In this document: piece by piece, positions 1 to 8,522 of the stretch
Layout of the letters: each line of letters starts with the position of its first letter
Position numbering within the stretch: the stretch's first letter is position 1
NCBI RefSeq assembly: GCF_031582965.1
Contig: NZ_CP134049.1
Span: 2,852,001-2,916,000, forward strand
Direction: 5' to 3'
From: Bacillus sp. NEB1478
GTDB lineage: Bacteria; Bacillota; Bacilli; Bacillales; Fictibacillaceae
DNA length: 64,000 bases
Translations under genes and position numbers: made by a program
Notes under the pieces: model-generated
The model's database searches: none
Told to the model about the DNA's origin: nothing
Seen by the model: the letters and a program-made list of their open reading frames with translations, nothing else

Positions 1-920
1 CCCGCTGCTATCATACTATCGGATATTCCGATCACATGAATAGGCTGAGAAAGTTCATTCACAATATGAGTGTTGATCGAGTCTTTTGATTTTTCTCCGT
101 AACCGATGATTGAACTTTCCATTTGTTCGCTTAGCGCTTCCCAGTTTCCAACATCTCTCCACTCTCCGTGAAAAGGAATAACGATCGATCCCTTGCTTTG
201 TTCGGCTACCTCACTATCAAAGCTTCTTTTAGAGAGTTCATGATAGTTTTTAAGCATTCCCTCATAATCAGTCGGAAGGCTTTTATTCTCTAAAAAGCGG
301 AGCATAAACCGCAGCGGAAAAACGTACACCCCGCAATTCCAAATAGCCTTTTGCTGGATTAACAATCTTGCTTTTTTCCGATCAGGTTTTTCGATAAATT
401 GGGAGATCGGGTAATATTCAGACTCAGCAGTAATTCTGGGTACGATATATCCGTATTGATTGGAAGGATTGTTCGGTTGTACGCCTAAGAGAGCGAGGTC
501 AGCTTTTGATTGAGATAGGACGTCAGGAATGGTCGTTATTGTTTGAAAAAATGAAATTTCGGCGAAGGAATCGACTGGGAGTACACAGACAGGTTTATCC
601 AGGTCCATTTGATGGACTGAATGCAGATAAGCTACTGCTAATGAAACTGCCGAAAAGGTACCTCTTTGACTAGGTTCCGTGATGATCGGAATATATCTAT
701 TAATTTGATTGTGGATCATATCGAGTTGTTTTCTGCATGTAATAATGTGTGTCGAAGAAAGTAGCCCGATGGAATCTAATTGCCTACAAATTCTTTGCAG
801 CATGGATTCATAATGATGTTTCTCAGATCTTAACAGCTTTAGAAATTGTTTAGATCTGATTTGGTTGGATAAGGGCCATAATCTTTTTCCAGAACCTCCA
901 GATAACAAAAGGATTTCCAT
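1..920 (-). CDS. Mannose-1-phosphate guanylyltransferase (C-terminus outside window)
   Basis: This gene makes GDP-mannose from mannose-1-phosphate and GTP, a cytoplasmic step that supplies surface or spore polysaccharides. The N-terminus carries the nucleotidyltransferase signature SGGSGKRLWP at residues 7-16. A FIEKPD motif follows near residue 175 and a WNCGV-type segment shortly after, as in ManC/GMP pyrophosphorylases. About 306 residues are visible and the rest lies beyond the window edge, so it cannot be told whether a C-terminal isomerase domain is fused. It is divergent from the small peptide gene that follows. The family is clear; the polysaccharide served is unknown. Confidence 0.88.
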   Translation of the reverse strand, partial: MEILLLSGGSGKRLWPLSNQIRSKQFLKLLRSEKHHYESMLQRICRQLDSIGLLSSTHIITCRKQLDMIHNQINRYIPIITEPSQRGTFSAVSLAVAYLHSVHQMDLDKPVCVLPVDSFAEISFFQTITTIPDVLSQSKADLALLGVQPNNPSNQYGYIVPRITAESEYYPISQFIEKPDRKKARLLIQQKAIWNCGVYVFPLRFMLRFLENKSLPTDYEGMLKNYHELSKRSFDSEVAEQSKGSIVIPFHGEWRDVGNWEALSEQMESSIIGYGEKSKDSINTHIVNELSQPIHVIGISDSMIAA

Positions 921-1108
921 ACGTTACCACCACGCAGTCATTTTCTTGAAGTCCATTGATATATTATGAGGATTATTCTCTTTGTATGTTTTTACTAATT
1001 TTTCATACACCTTTCAAATGTCCAAACATCTTGTCCACTTTAACATATGATGTATTAACCAACGCAAGAAAAATGGGGAACTGGAAGTCTCAGTGAGGTG
1101 AACTACGA

Positions 1109-1222
1109 ATGTGGAACAAATGTTGTAAGCATGAATCTTCTTCTTCCTCTTCTTCAAGCTTTATTTTAAAATGTAAACGATGTAAGAAAAAAAAGAAAAA
1201 AAGATGTAGATGCAAACACTAA
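1109..1222 (+). CDS. 37-residue Cys/Ser/Lys-rich peptide
   Basis: The ORF starts at an ATG preceded by GAGGTG at 1095-1100 and ends just before a terminator hairpin. The product begins MWNKCCKHE, continues with eight consecutive serines, then CKRC, six lysines and RCRCK. It therefore has six cysteines in 37 residues and a strongly basic tail. An upstream CATATGAT at about 1046-1053 resembles a sporulation sigma-E/K -10 element, which is weak evidence for a coat-type role. I do not recognise a family. Translation is supported by the ribosome binding site, clean stop and terminator, not by homology. Confidence 0.55.
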   Translation: MWNKCCKHESSSSSSSSFILKCKRCKKKKKKRCRCKH

Positions 1223-1233
1223 TCCGTAAAATT

Positions 1234-1257
1234 AGGAGTCCTTTTTGTGGACTCCTT
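1234..1257. terminator. Shared hairpin terminator
   Basis: AGGAGTCC (1234-1241) pairs perfectly with GGACTCCT (1249-1256). It lies between the plus-strand peptide gene and the convergent DUF1801 gene and can serve both. Confidence 0.75.
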
Positions 1258-1264
1258 TTCCATT

Positions 1265-1687
1265 TTATGAATTTGGATAAGTCTTTTTCAAAAAATCGAT
1301 TGATTGATTGATCAACCTCTTTAAAACCTCTACGTCAATATCAGCTACTTTGTTGATGTACACACACGCTTTGCCAGAAGTATGCTTTCCAAAGTCTTTC
1401 AGCAACTCCTCACGTTTCTTGTCACCTGTCGCAAAATACAAACTAATTTTCGCTTTGCGCGGCGAGAAACCAACCAATGGTGCATCTCCTTCATGACCAG
1501 AATCGTATTTATAATGATAGGATCCAAATCCGATGATGCTCGGTCCCCACATCTTAGCCTCAAAGTCTGATGTCTCTGTAAAAATATCTAATAGTTTATA
1601 TGCATCTTCACGTTTCTTTGGATTATCTACATTTTCAATAAACTCGATAACACTTCTGTCCGTTTCTTTTGTTTTCAGTTCGTACAT
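1265..1687 (-). CDS. DUF1801 domain protein
   Basis: A 140-residue cytoplasmic protein with the DUF1801 pattern: a helical N-terminus, then MWGPSIIGFGSYHYKY and GDAPLVGFSPRKAKISLYF, and a C-terminal helical stretch. The fold is related to YdhG/YjhG-type proteins of unknown biochemical role. The ATG at 1687 is preferred over an in-frame GTG three codons upstream because AAGGAG lies eight bases before the ATG and overlaps the GTG. It is a single gene, convergent with the Cys-rich peptide. The family assignment is good; the function is unknown. Confidence 0.8.
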   Translation of the reverse strand: MYELKTKETDRSVIEFIENVDNPKKREDAYKLLDIFTETSDFEAKMWGPSIIGFGSYHYKYDSGHEGDAPLVGFSPRKAKISLYFATGDKKREELLKDFGKHTSGKACVYINKVADIDVEVLKRLINQSIDFLKKTYPNS

Positions 1688-1784
1688 AAAAGTCACTCCT
1701 TTTTGTTCATCTATTACTTCTATAGAAAGAACTTATATCCTATTTTGAAATTACTCGACGACTGCAATGAATAGTCACAACTGT

Positions 1785-2537
1785 TTATACAAGCTCTCTG
1801 GCGGATTTTGCGCCTTGACCTCGCAACCACTCGACTAGATCTTCAGCACTGCTTTGTAGTGCTGTATCAAGGGGAGAAAGTCCGTCGTAGCCGATCCAAT
1901 TGAGGTCAGCACCATACTCGAGAAAATACTCAGCTGCACTCAGCTGTCCGCCGTGACACGCTAGCCAGAAAGCCTTAGTAATCTCGTTTGAGGCGGGAAT
2001 TGGGTTGCATGCAAAGCGTTCTTTGACGCGATCCATTAGCCCGAGTGCGGCTTCGTTCCATAGCTTGGTCTGTGCTCCGCATTCAACTAACCGACGTGCA
2101 GCATTCCACTGCCTGAATGCCACCGCATTATCTAATGGTGTACCTCCTCCGATAACTGCTCCTGGTGCTTCAATGTCTGCACCGCTATCAAGAAGAGCGT
2201 TAAGCACTTCCATATCATTACTGCTCGCAGCCCAATGGAGTGGGGTCTCGGTGTGTGGCCCTGTGAACCGAGCGTTCACCTCAGCACCTGCCTCAATCAG
2301 TATACCCACACTCTTCGCACCGTTTTGAAAGTGACCCGGCCAATCGGTTACCACATGGAGCAATGTACGCGACATACCCAAGCTGGTGCACTTTTCATCA
2401 AAGGCTCTTCCTACAATTCTAGCCGTGGCCAAATTCGGGTTTTCGACAAGCAGATGCTTCAAAGATTGGACATCACCAGTGCGAATAGCCTTAACAACAG
2501 CAACGGTTAGCGGCTCATCCTCAAAAATTAAGTTCAT
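1785..2537 (-). CDS. Ankyrin repeat protein
   Basis: The 250-residue product contains several ankyrin repeats, visible as TPLHWAASSNDMEVLNALLDSGAD, GGTPLDNAVAFRQW and LSAAEYFLEYGADLNW-type units between about residues 60 and 240. No signal peptide or catalytic domain is visible, so a cytoplasmic protein-binding role is likely. The ATG at 2537 fits AGGAGAGG five bases upstream; an in-frame TTG six codons earlier overlaps that site and was rejected. It stands alone. The binding partner cannot be inferred from context. Confidence 0.82.
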   Translation of the reverse strand: MNLIFEDEPLTVAVVKAIRTGDVQSLKHLLVENPNLATARIVGRAFDEKCTSLGMSRTLLHVVTDWPGHFQNGAKSVGILIEAGAEVNARFTGPHTETPLHWAASSNDMEVLNALLDSGADIEAPGAVIGGGTPLDNAVAFRQWNAARRLVECGAQTKLWNEAALGLMDRVKERFACNPIPASNEITKAFWLACHGGQLSAAEYFLEYGADLNWIGYDGLSPLDTALQSSAEDLVEWLRGQGAKSARELV

Positions 2538-2840
2538 GTTTACCTCTCCTGACAATTCACCCAGTTTGCTGAGCAGCGTTTTTTACCCCTACAATATATT
2601 CTATTTAGTGTGCTTTAATCCTTTGGTAGATTTCAGTCCTAGGATGTTTTCCTAAATTCAAATTTCGTTGAAAGAAAATCTTAACGTTTATCTTCCTCCC
2701 CTTCTTCCGATCCGATTTTTATTCTTATAAATATTTTTAACAAGCAGCAAAACAAACAGGTTTTTCTTGTAAAATTTCAGATAACACTTTCTTCTATTGT
2801 AAAATAAAAGAAATGAAAACGAAGAAAGAAGGGGCATTGA
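2538..2840. other. Divergent intergenic region
   Basis: This 303-bp AT-rich gap separates the divergent ankyrin and dehydrogenase genes and presumably holds both promoters. I see no convincing ORF, repeat or operator palindrome. Confidence 0.5.
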
Positions 2841-3824
2841 ATGAAAGTTGTTATATTAGATGATTGGGAAAAAAGTTTTGGAGCAAATTCCGAGATTGAG
2901 AGATTACAAGGACACTTCCAAGTTGAAATTTATCATGATCAGCCAGCTGCAGATGTTTTGATTAAACGGATTGAAGACGCGGATGTCATCATTCCGATCC
3001 GGGAACGCACTACTTTTTCTAAAGAAATCTTACAGAGTCTGCGAAAAATAAAGTTGATTGCACAAACCGGTGCAGGTCTGGCACATATTGAGATGAACGA
3101 AGCAAATCGACTTAAAATTCCAATCGCCACTACTCCAGGCGGCTCTGCTTCAGTAGTGGAGCTTATCTTTGGACTTATGATCGCTCACTCTCGAAAACTT
3201 GTTTTCCTGAATGAAGAGATGAAAAATGGAAATTGGGTTCAGTCTGTCGGGTTCGGATTAGAAGGTAAAACCGTCGGGATTATCGGACTTGGAAAGATTG
3301 GTTCAGGTGTCTCGAAGATCGCAAAAGCATTTCATATGAATGTTCTCGCTTGGGGTCCCCGTTTAACGGAAGAACGCGCCATTGCAGAAGGTGTGGAATA
3401 CGCTGAACTTCAACATTTGCTGCAGTCTTCACACTATGTAGTCATCGCTGTCAGACTTGTTCCAGAAACGCGCTACCTCTTAAGGAGAGAGCATTTTCAG
3501 CAGATGAGAAAAGATGCTTTTCTCATCAACACTTCCAGAGGTGAAGTGGTAGATGAACAAGCATTGGCGATAGCCCTAAAAGAAAATTGGATCAGCGGTG
3601 CAGGGCTCGATGTATTTTCAGAAGAACCGGTGGACGGTGATAATCCGTTATTACAGATGGAAAATGTAATTCTTACTCCTCACATTGGGTGGAAGACGGA
3701 TAATATGTTTCATCAGTTCTTATCAACGAGTATCGATAACATTCTTTCTTATTTTGTAGATGGAGCGCCTATACGGATTGTGAATGCTGATGTGCTAGAT
3801 GCAAATACAAACCGTATCAAATAA
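2841..3824 (+). CDS. D-isomer-specific 2-hydroxyacid dehydrogenase
   Basis: A 327-residue NAD-dependent dehydrogenase of the D-2-hydroxyacid/phosphoglycerate dehydrogenase family. The Rossmann motif GLGKIGSG is near residues 149-156. The expected catalytic residues follow: Arg in INTSRGEVVDE, Glu in LDVFSEEPV and His in LTPHIGW. It lacks the C-terminal ACT domain of biosynthetic SerA, so serine synthesis is unlikely; a glyoxylate- or hydroxypyruvate-reductase-like activity is more plausible. The start has AAGGGG upstream. It is monocistronic and ends opposite the Nramp gene. Confidence 0.85.
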   Translation: MKVVILDDWEKSFGANSEIERLQGHFQVEIYHDQPAADVLIKRIEDADVIIPIRERTTFSKEILQSLRKIKLIAQTGAGLAHIEMNEANRLKIPIATTPGGSASVVELIFGLMIAHSRKLVFLNEEMKNGNWVQSVGFGLEGKTVGIIGLGKIGSGVSKIAKAFHMNVLAWGPRLTEERAIAEGVEYAELQHLLQSSHYVVIAVRLVPETRYLLRREHFQQMRKDAFLINTSRGEVVDEQALAIALKENWISGAGLDVFSEEPVDGDNPLLQMENVILTPHIGWKTDNMFHQFLSTSIDNILSYFVDGAPIRIVNADVLDANTNRIK

Positions 3825-3898
3825 TATAGCGATTGCTGCACAAAAAGAGACTGTTCCAAAGAATCTTTAAAATGATTTTCATCTCAGAATAGATAAAA

Positions 3899-3927
3899 AA
3901 GGTGTCCCTAAGTACTAGAGACACCTT
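3899..3927. terminator. Convergent hairpin terminator
   Basis: AAGGTGTC (3899-3906) pairs with GACACCTT (3920-3927). A T-run follows on the minus strand, so it mainly ends the Nramp transcript. Confidence 0.75.
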
Positions 3928-3935
3928 CTATCTTT

Positions 3936-5237
3936 CTAAAACAGTTTTTGCAGTTCATTTATGCCAAGTACGAGGAACATGAGCAGACATCCTGCTAATA
4001 CTGCGTTTGCCAGCCATTTGTTTCTGTATTCGGCTTCTACTTTTTTAGAGTTTAGCAGAATGATAAGCGAGATTGCGAGAAACGGCATGAACAGTGAACC
4101 GAGTGCTCCGTAAAGGATGATGAGCTGAACGGGCTTGCCGAAAAAGAAAATCAGCATCGGGGGGAAAGTTAACCACGCCAAGTAAGCTCGATAAGATGGG
4201 TCTTTTTCAGATACGGGTTTTACCTTATGCAAGTCCTCTTTCTTTGTGCGAATCGTTCTAACAAAGTCAGCGAACAAATAAGGCACCCCGTTCCAAACCC
4301 CTAGTAAAGAAGTGAACGCTGCTGACCAGAAAGCAATTAAGAAAAGCCATCTGAGAGGTGTTCCGAATTCTTCTCCAAGCATTTCACCTAGCTGCAGCAA
4401 ACCTTGATCGCCTTGAAGCTTAACATCTGTACCGTACAAAAATTTCGCTCCGATGATCAGGGCAGCCATACAAAAAATCCCCGTAATCGTATAAGCGACT
4501 TTCGCATCCAATTTCATAACCGGCATCCAGCCTTTGCCGTTCCAGTTCTTTTCTTTTAACCAATAACCATATGACGCCATCGTGATTGTTCCGCCAACTC
4601 CGCCAATCAATCCAAGAGCAAGCATAAACGATCCTTCTGGCATCGTCGGCACTAATCCGCCTGCAAACTCACCTAAAGTTGGAAGGAACAGTACTGCTGT
4701 ACCAATAATCGTAATGAACATGACACCGATCAATACAGTCATGATTCTTTCAAAAAGCAAGTAACGGCCTGTCCAAACTAATGCGAATCCTAATAAAGAA
4801 TGGACGATGGCCCACGCCCAAATCGGCATGATCGGCAACATGGCATGCATGCCGAGTCCGCATGTTAAGGCTGCAGCAGCACCATATATATAACCCCATA
4901 TAACGGAGTAGACACCAAAATAACCAGTTGCCCACTTCCCAAGTGTTTGCCAGCCTTGCAGGATCGTCTGCCCTGTTGCTAAGTACCAGCGGCCGACTCC
5001 TTCGTTCAAGTAGTATTTTAAAATAGAACCAATGATGATTGCCCAAACAAAAGTCATCCCGAAAGATGTCCCGATGACGATCGCGGTGATCATATCCGCT
5101 GTACCTACTCCTGTTGCCGCAACAACAAATCCCGGACCGATCATTTTTAGCTTCTGCCCTAATGTTTGAGGGGGTGTGGATTGAGATTGAATACTGTTCA
5201 GATCATGATTTAAATTCACTTCGCTTTTCACATGCAA
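3936..5237 (-). CDS. Nramp-family transporter lacking the canonical metal motifs
   Basis: A 433-residue polytopic membrane protein with the Nramp fold and about eleven hydrophobic segments. Canonical Nramp proteins coordinate Mn/Fe with DPGN in helix 1 and MPH in helix 6. Here helix 1 reads GFVVAATGVGTADM and helix 6 reads TITMASYGYW, so both metal-binding motifs are absent. It therefore belongs to a divergent clade whose substrate I cannot name. It lies about 100 bp downstream of scoB on the same strand but has its own cre-like site and leader, so it may be transcribed separately. The start has AGGAG upstream. Confidence 0.85.
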   Translation of the reverse strand: MHVKSEVNLNHDLNSIQSQSTPPQTLGQKLKMIGPGFVVAATGVGTADMITAIVIGTSFGMTFVWAIIIGSILKYYLNEGVGRWYLATGQTILQGWQTLGKWATGYFGVYSVIWGYIYGAAAALTCGLGMHAMLPIMPIWAWAIVHSLLGFALVWTGRYLLFERIMTVLIGVMFITIIGTAVLFLPTLGEFAGGLVPTMPEGSFMLALGLIGGVGGTITMASYGYWLKEKNWNGKGWMPVMKLDAKVAYTITGIFCMAALIIGAKFLYGTDVKLQGDQGLLQLGEMLGEEFGTPLRWLFLIAFWSAAFTSLLGVWNGVPYLFADFVRTIRTKKEDLHKVKPVSEKDPSYRAYLAWLTFPPMLIFFFGKPVQLIILYGALGSLFMPFLAISLIILLNSKKVEAEYRNKWLANAVLAGCLLMFLVLGINELQKLF

Positions 5238-5262
5238 CTCCTCCTTTTTATAATCAACTAAC

Positions 5263-5278
5263 AGAAAACGCTTTCAAA
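5263..5278 (-). promoter_or_regulatory. cre-like catabolite site upstream of the Nramp gene
   Basis: On the minus strand the site reads TTTGAAAGCGTTTTCT, close to the CcpA consensus TGNAANCGNWNNCA. It lies about 26-41 bp before the Nramp start codon, so it suggests carbon-dependent repression. This is inferred from sequence match only. Confidence 0.55.
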
Positions 5279-5337
5279 ATAATTTTTTAAAAATAGCATT
5301 CACTAATTATGACATATTTCAGAAAATTTCTTCAACT

Positions 5338-5994
5338 TTATTTTTTCTTCGTTTTAAGATTTACTTCAATTGTACCTTCTGTTTTTTGTAAGACTTCTTC
5401 TAGATCAACACCTGGCATGAGTTCTGTTAAGTAGCACGTTTCATTTTTAAATTCAAACACGCCGAGTTCAGTAATGAGCACGTCAATTTTTCTGATAGAG
5501 GTGATTGGATACGTGCATTCCTTTACGAGTTTTGGTCTGTCTGCTTTATCTGTGTGCATTGTTGTGACGATGATTTTTTTTGCGCCTGCCATCAAATCCA
5601 TAGCGCCGCCTACCCCAATGATGTTTTGTCCAGGAATCGCCCAGTTAGCAATGCAGCCTGTTTCATCGACTTGCAATGCACCAAGGATCGCTGCATCAAT
5701 ATGTCCGCCGCGAATCATACTGAATGATTCCGCACTGTCAAAATATGATGCACCGATTGTTTCACCGATCGGAAGTTTTCCGGCATTCACGATTAAAGGA
5801 TCTAGTTCGTCTTCAAAGGTTAAGTCTCTAACCCCAAGAAGCCCGTTCTCCGTATGAAGAAAGATATCCTCAGATTTTATAAATTTACTGACGAGTGTCG
5901 GTATCCCGATCCCGAGATTAACGATAGATCCTGGTTTTATTTCTTCTGCTGCACGTTTCGCGATTTTTTCTTTTTCTGAGAGTTCAGCACTCAT
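5338..5994 (-). CDS. scoB: 3-oxoacid CoA-transferase subunit B
   Basis: This is the catalytic beta subunit of a succinyl-CoA:3-ketoacid CoA-transferase, which moves CoA between acyl donors such as succinyl-CoA and acetoacetate in the cytoplasm. The family signature FLHTENGLLGV is present and supplies the active-site glutamate, Glu49. The length of 218 residues is normal. The start overlaps the end of scoA by four bases (ATGA), which indicates translational coupling. The likely role is ketone-body or short-chain acid use. The exact acyl substrate is not resolved by sequence. Confidence 0.92.
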   Translation of the reverse strand: MSAELSEKEKIAKRAAEEIKPGSIVNLGIGIPTLVSKFIKSEDIFLHTENGLLGVRDLTFEDELDPLIVNAGKLPIGETIGASYFDSAESFSMIRGGHIDAAILGALQVDETGCIANWAIPGQNIIGVGGAMDLMAGAKKIIVTTMHTDKADRPKLVKECTYPITSIRKIDVLITELGVFEFKNETCYLTELMPGVDLEEVLQKTEGTIEVNLKTKKK

Positions 5995-6683
5995 CGCGAA
6001 ACCACCCCTTCCTTCGTTAACACCTTATTGCTGAGAACGAGTGCATCGACGTACAGATGCGGAGTAACGATTTCTTCCGGATTTAACGTACCGTTTTCCA
6101 CGATCTCATCCACTTCTGCTATGACCAAACTTGCAGCGGTTGCCATCATCGGATTAAAATTCCTGGCTGTTTTGTAATATGTTAGATTCCCGAGCCGATC
6201 TGCTTTATGAGCCCTCACCAACGCTACATCAGCCGACAATGCTTTTTCAAAACAATAAAGTTCTCCGTTGATCTCTCTAACTTCTTTTCCGACTGCAATT
6301 TCTGTGTTCACACCTGTTTTTGTATAATAGCCTCCGATCCCCGCTCCTCCTGCACGGATTGATTCCGAAAATGTCCCTTGCGGCAAAAGTGTGATTTCAA
6401 TTTCTCCCGCATGAAACTTCTCTCCAACTTCCCGGTTACTAGTAAAATAGGAACCTATCGCACTCTTAATCTTTCCTTGACGCAGCAAGGCGCCAAGTCC
6501 TTTTCCCGCTTCACCAAGGTTGTTAGAGATGATGGTGAGGTTCGTCACATCATGATCGGTTAACGTTTCGATCAGTGACAATGGGGCTCCAATTAATCCG
6601 AATCCACCGACCATGACAGTCATTCCTGTTTTCACATGCTGTACGGCTTCCGTTAAACTTTTTACTTTGTTCAACTTCTCCAC
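5991..6683 (-). CDS. scoA: 3-oxoacid CoA-transferase subunit A
   Basis: This is the alpha subunit of the same CoA-transferase. It shows the family I signature VGGFGLIGAP at residues 25-34 and the usual length of 230 residues. A GGAGGTGGAG ribosome binding site precedes the ATG. It is the first gene of the scoAB pair. A structured untranslated stretch ending in a terminator-like hairpin lies directly upstream, so expression may be attenuated. The neighbouring DUF3870 gene is on the same strand further upstream. Confidence 0.92.
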   Translation of the reverse strand: MEKLNKVKSLTEAVQHVKTGMTVMVGGFGLIGAPLSLIETLTDHDVTNLTIISNNLGEAGKGLGALLRQGKIKSAIGSYFTSNREVGEKFHAGEIEITLLPQGTFSESIRAGGAGIGGYYTKTGVNTEIAVGKEVREINGELYCFEKALSADVALVRAHKADRLGNLTYYKTARNFNPMMATAASLVIAEVDEIVENGTLNPEEIVTPHLYVDALVLSNKVLTKEGVVSR

Positions 6684-6720
6684 CTCCTGAACATTTACTT
6701 ATATGTCTTTTTTAGAAAAC

Positions 6721-6795
6721 AAAAAAAGCCCGCACTTAACCAGAGTAAAAAGGAAACAATTTCTTTCCCTACTTACAAAGGATAAGCTAGGCTTT
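6721..6795 (-). terminator. Structured leader or terminator upstream of scoA
   Basis: On the minus strand AAAGCC (6790-6795) can pair with GGGCTTT (6725-6731), followed by a run of seven T. Two smaller hairpins, CTTA/TAAG and GGAAA/TTTCC, sit inside. The structure ends 38 bases before the scoA start codon. It is either the terminator of the DUF3870 transcript or a leader attenuator for scoAB. Confidence 0.6.
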
Positions 6796-6915
6796 CTTAA
6801 TTTTTGTGAAATGGGTGTGTTTCACCATTAAGAAGACACTAATCCGTTTAGTAGACTTCAAGTTTTTTTAGTTGATTACGTTTACTATAGCAAACAGAAT
6901 TCCGCCGCGCAAGTA

Positions 6916-7251
6916 TTATTCTGAATGTTTCGTCTTTTCGATGTAACGTTTGTAAGCCGCTTTCACCGCAACAACTACAGAGCTTGTTGATGGTGTGTAA
7001 TAATGGGTTTCAATTCGCTTGATCAAGTCTTCGATGCCGTTCGTTAAATCATAATTGACGATAACTCTTCTTAAAAAGTCTTTCGCTAAATCTGTTACGA
7101 ACGTAAATTCAGCATTCACGATTTTGTTCGTTTCGGTGTCGATTTCCATGACAATTCCGGATGTTTTGTAAATTTCGTACATGGAACTCCCCTGAGGCGC
7201 TTTTGCATATCCCGTCACTAGAACCGTTTTCATCTCTGTAAGTTGACTCAT
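6916..7251 (-). CDS. DUF3870 domain protein
   Basis: A 111-residue protein resembling DUF3870, with the pattern VTGYAKAPQGSSMYEIYK, a central FTFVTDLAKDFL stretch and a terminal VVVAVKAAYKRYIEK helix. The biochemical role is unknown. The ATG at 7251 is chosen because GGGTGG lies eight bases upstream; an in-frame GTG four codons earlier is part of that site. It lies upstream of scoAB on the same strand, separated by the hairpin region, so a link to acyl-CoA metabolism is possible but only inferred. Confidence 0.78.
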   Translation of the reverse strand: MSQLTEMKTVLVTGYAKAPQGSSMYEIYKTSGIVMEIDTETNKIVNAEFTFVTDLAKDFLRRVIVNYDLTNGIEDLIKRIETHYYTPSTSSVVVAVKAAYKRYIEKTKHSE

Positions 7252-7308
7252 GAAATCTTCCACCCTTTTTATTTGTTATTCTACCATTTTATAAGAGTTT
7301 GAGTTTCG

Positions 7309-7878
7309 TTAATTAATCCATTTCGTATAATTCTGAAATCCGGTCTTTTTAACTTTTGGAGGTTCCATGTCGGGATAGCCGATATAGATGAATCCCGCCA
7401 GTTCACCTTTTGACGATAACCCGAAAAATTCATTGATTTTCTGGTGATACGTTACTTGACCTGTACGCCAAATCGTTCCTAATCCGAGAGAATATGCCGC
7501 GAGCAGCATATTTTGAATACTGCTTGCGACTGCAGCAAACTCTTCTTTTACAATTACATTTTTCTTATCGCTCGGTTCAACACCTACTGCGATTATAACG
7601 GGCGTTCTTAATGGATTGTTCTTTGCTTTTTCTGTTTTCTTCATTAGTTCATCAGGTGGCAAGCCCGTGTTTTCTTTGGTTGTAATTTCTTCTAAAACCG
7701 CACCAAGTTTCTTTCTTCCATCTCCTGTTATGACGAAAAACCGCCAAGGCTCTGTTCGATAATGATTGGGCGCATACGTTCCGGCTTCCAGAATTTTTTC
7801 TATGAGATTAGCAGGCACAGGCAAGTCTTTCACTTTCCCGATACTTCTTCGAGATATTATTGCCTCCATAACATTCAA
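7309..7878 (-). CDS. Nitroreductase family protein
   Basis: An FMN-dependent NAD(P)H oxidoreductase of the nitroreductase superfamily, about 190 residues. The FMN-binding start ISRRSIGKVKD and the APNHYRTEPWRFFVI motif near residue 35 are typical, as is the C-terminal GLGTIWRTG and IYIGYPD. The start is uncertain. No Shine-Dalgarno precedes the far-upstream ATG at 7920, whereas AGGAG lies about 11 bases before a TTG at 7878; an ATG at 7869 is the alternative. Substrates of this family are usually quinones or nitroaromatics and cannot be specified here. Confidence 0.82.
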   Translation of the reverse strand: MNVMEAIISRRSIGKVKDLPVPANLIEKILEAGTYAPNHYRTEPWRFFVITGDGRKKLGAVLEEITTKENTGLPPDELMKKTEKAKNNPLRTPVIIAVGVEPSDKKNVIVKEEFAAVASSIQNMLLAAYSLGLGTIWRTGQVTYHQKINEFFGLSSKGELAGFIYIGYPDMEPPKVKKTGFQNYTKWIN

Positions 7879-8051
7879 ATACGACCACACTCCTCTCCCT
7901 CTACAAATATTCCGGGACATCTAAGTATATTAATAAAATAAAACCGACAAATTCAGGCATGTTATGTTGTTAGTTTCATGATAATTATTTGATAAAAGCA
8001 ATTAAATATAGGATAATAGTTGCCATAAGCAAATATTTTTTTGGAGGGATC

Positions 8052-8522
8052 ATGTTGGCTGCTACTTTTGAAGATCGTATAAAAAATGTACGCCATTTTA
8101 ACCGTTTCATCACCAGACAAATCGGCGCATTGCACGAAGGTCTGCTGCACAGTTCCTTTACACTAACAGAATCGAGGGTATTATTTGAAATCGCGAACAG
8201 CCATGAGATAAAACCGTCTGAGTTAACGCACGCTTTAGGACTCGACGCTGGATACGTAAGCCGGATTCTGGCACGTCTTGAACAAAACGGTTTGGTGTTA
8301 AAAGAACGCTCAGAATCAGACGGCCGCCAGCGTATTTTAAAATTGACCTCTGAGGGAGAAGAAGCTTTTTCCCTTCTAAACAAACGCTCATATGAGGAAG
8401 TTGCTGAACTGCTGGAAGAACTTAGCGAAAAAGAACAGAACCAATTAGTGAGTGCGATGCAAACGATCGAGAGTTTATTAAATCAAAGCCGATTTAAATT
8501 TGCCGAACCTTATTTTTTTTAG
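8052..8522 (+). CDS. MarR-family HTH domain (5' half of a split MarR-GNAT gene)
   Basis: A 156-residue winged-helix protein with the MarR pattern, including LTESRVLFEIAN, LGLDAGYVSRILARLEQNGLV and SESDGRQRILKLT. The ATG at 8052 follows GGAGGGATC closely. The reading frame ends at a TAG inside a run of eight T at 8513-8520. Removing one T joins it in frame to the acetyltransferase that follows, giving the well-known MarR-GNAT fusion architecture of about 310 residues. As drawn it is a free regulator, but the natural product may be the fusion, made by slippage, or the break may be a mutation or sequencing error. Confidence 0.8.
   Translation: MLAATFEDRIKNVRHFNRFITRQIGALHEGLLHSSFTLTESRVLFEIANSHEIKPSELTHALGLDAGYVSRILARLEQNGLVLKERSESDGRQRILKLTSEGEEAFSLLNKRSYEEVAELLEELSEKEQNQLVSAMQTIESLLNQSRFKFAEPYFF

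Noticed and set aside
6721..6870. T-box or known riboswitch before scoA
   Set aside because: The conserved T-box core and common riboswitch motifs were not found; only hairpins and a terminator are visible.
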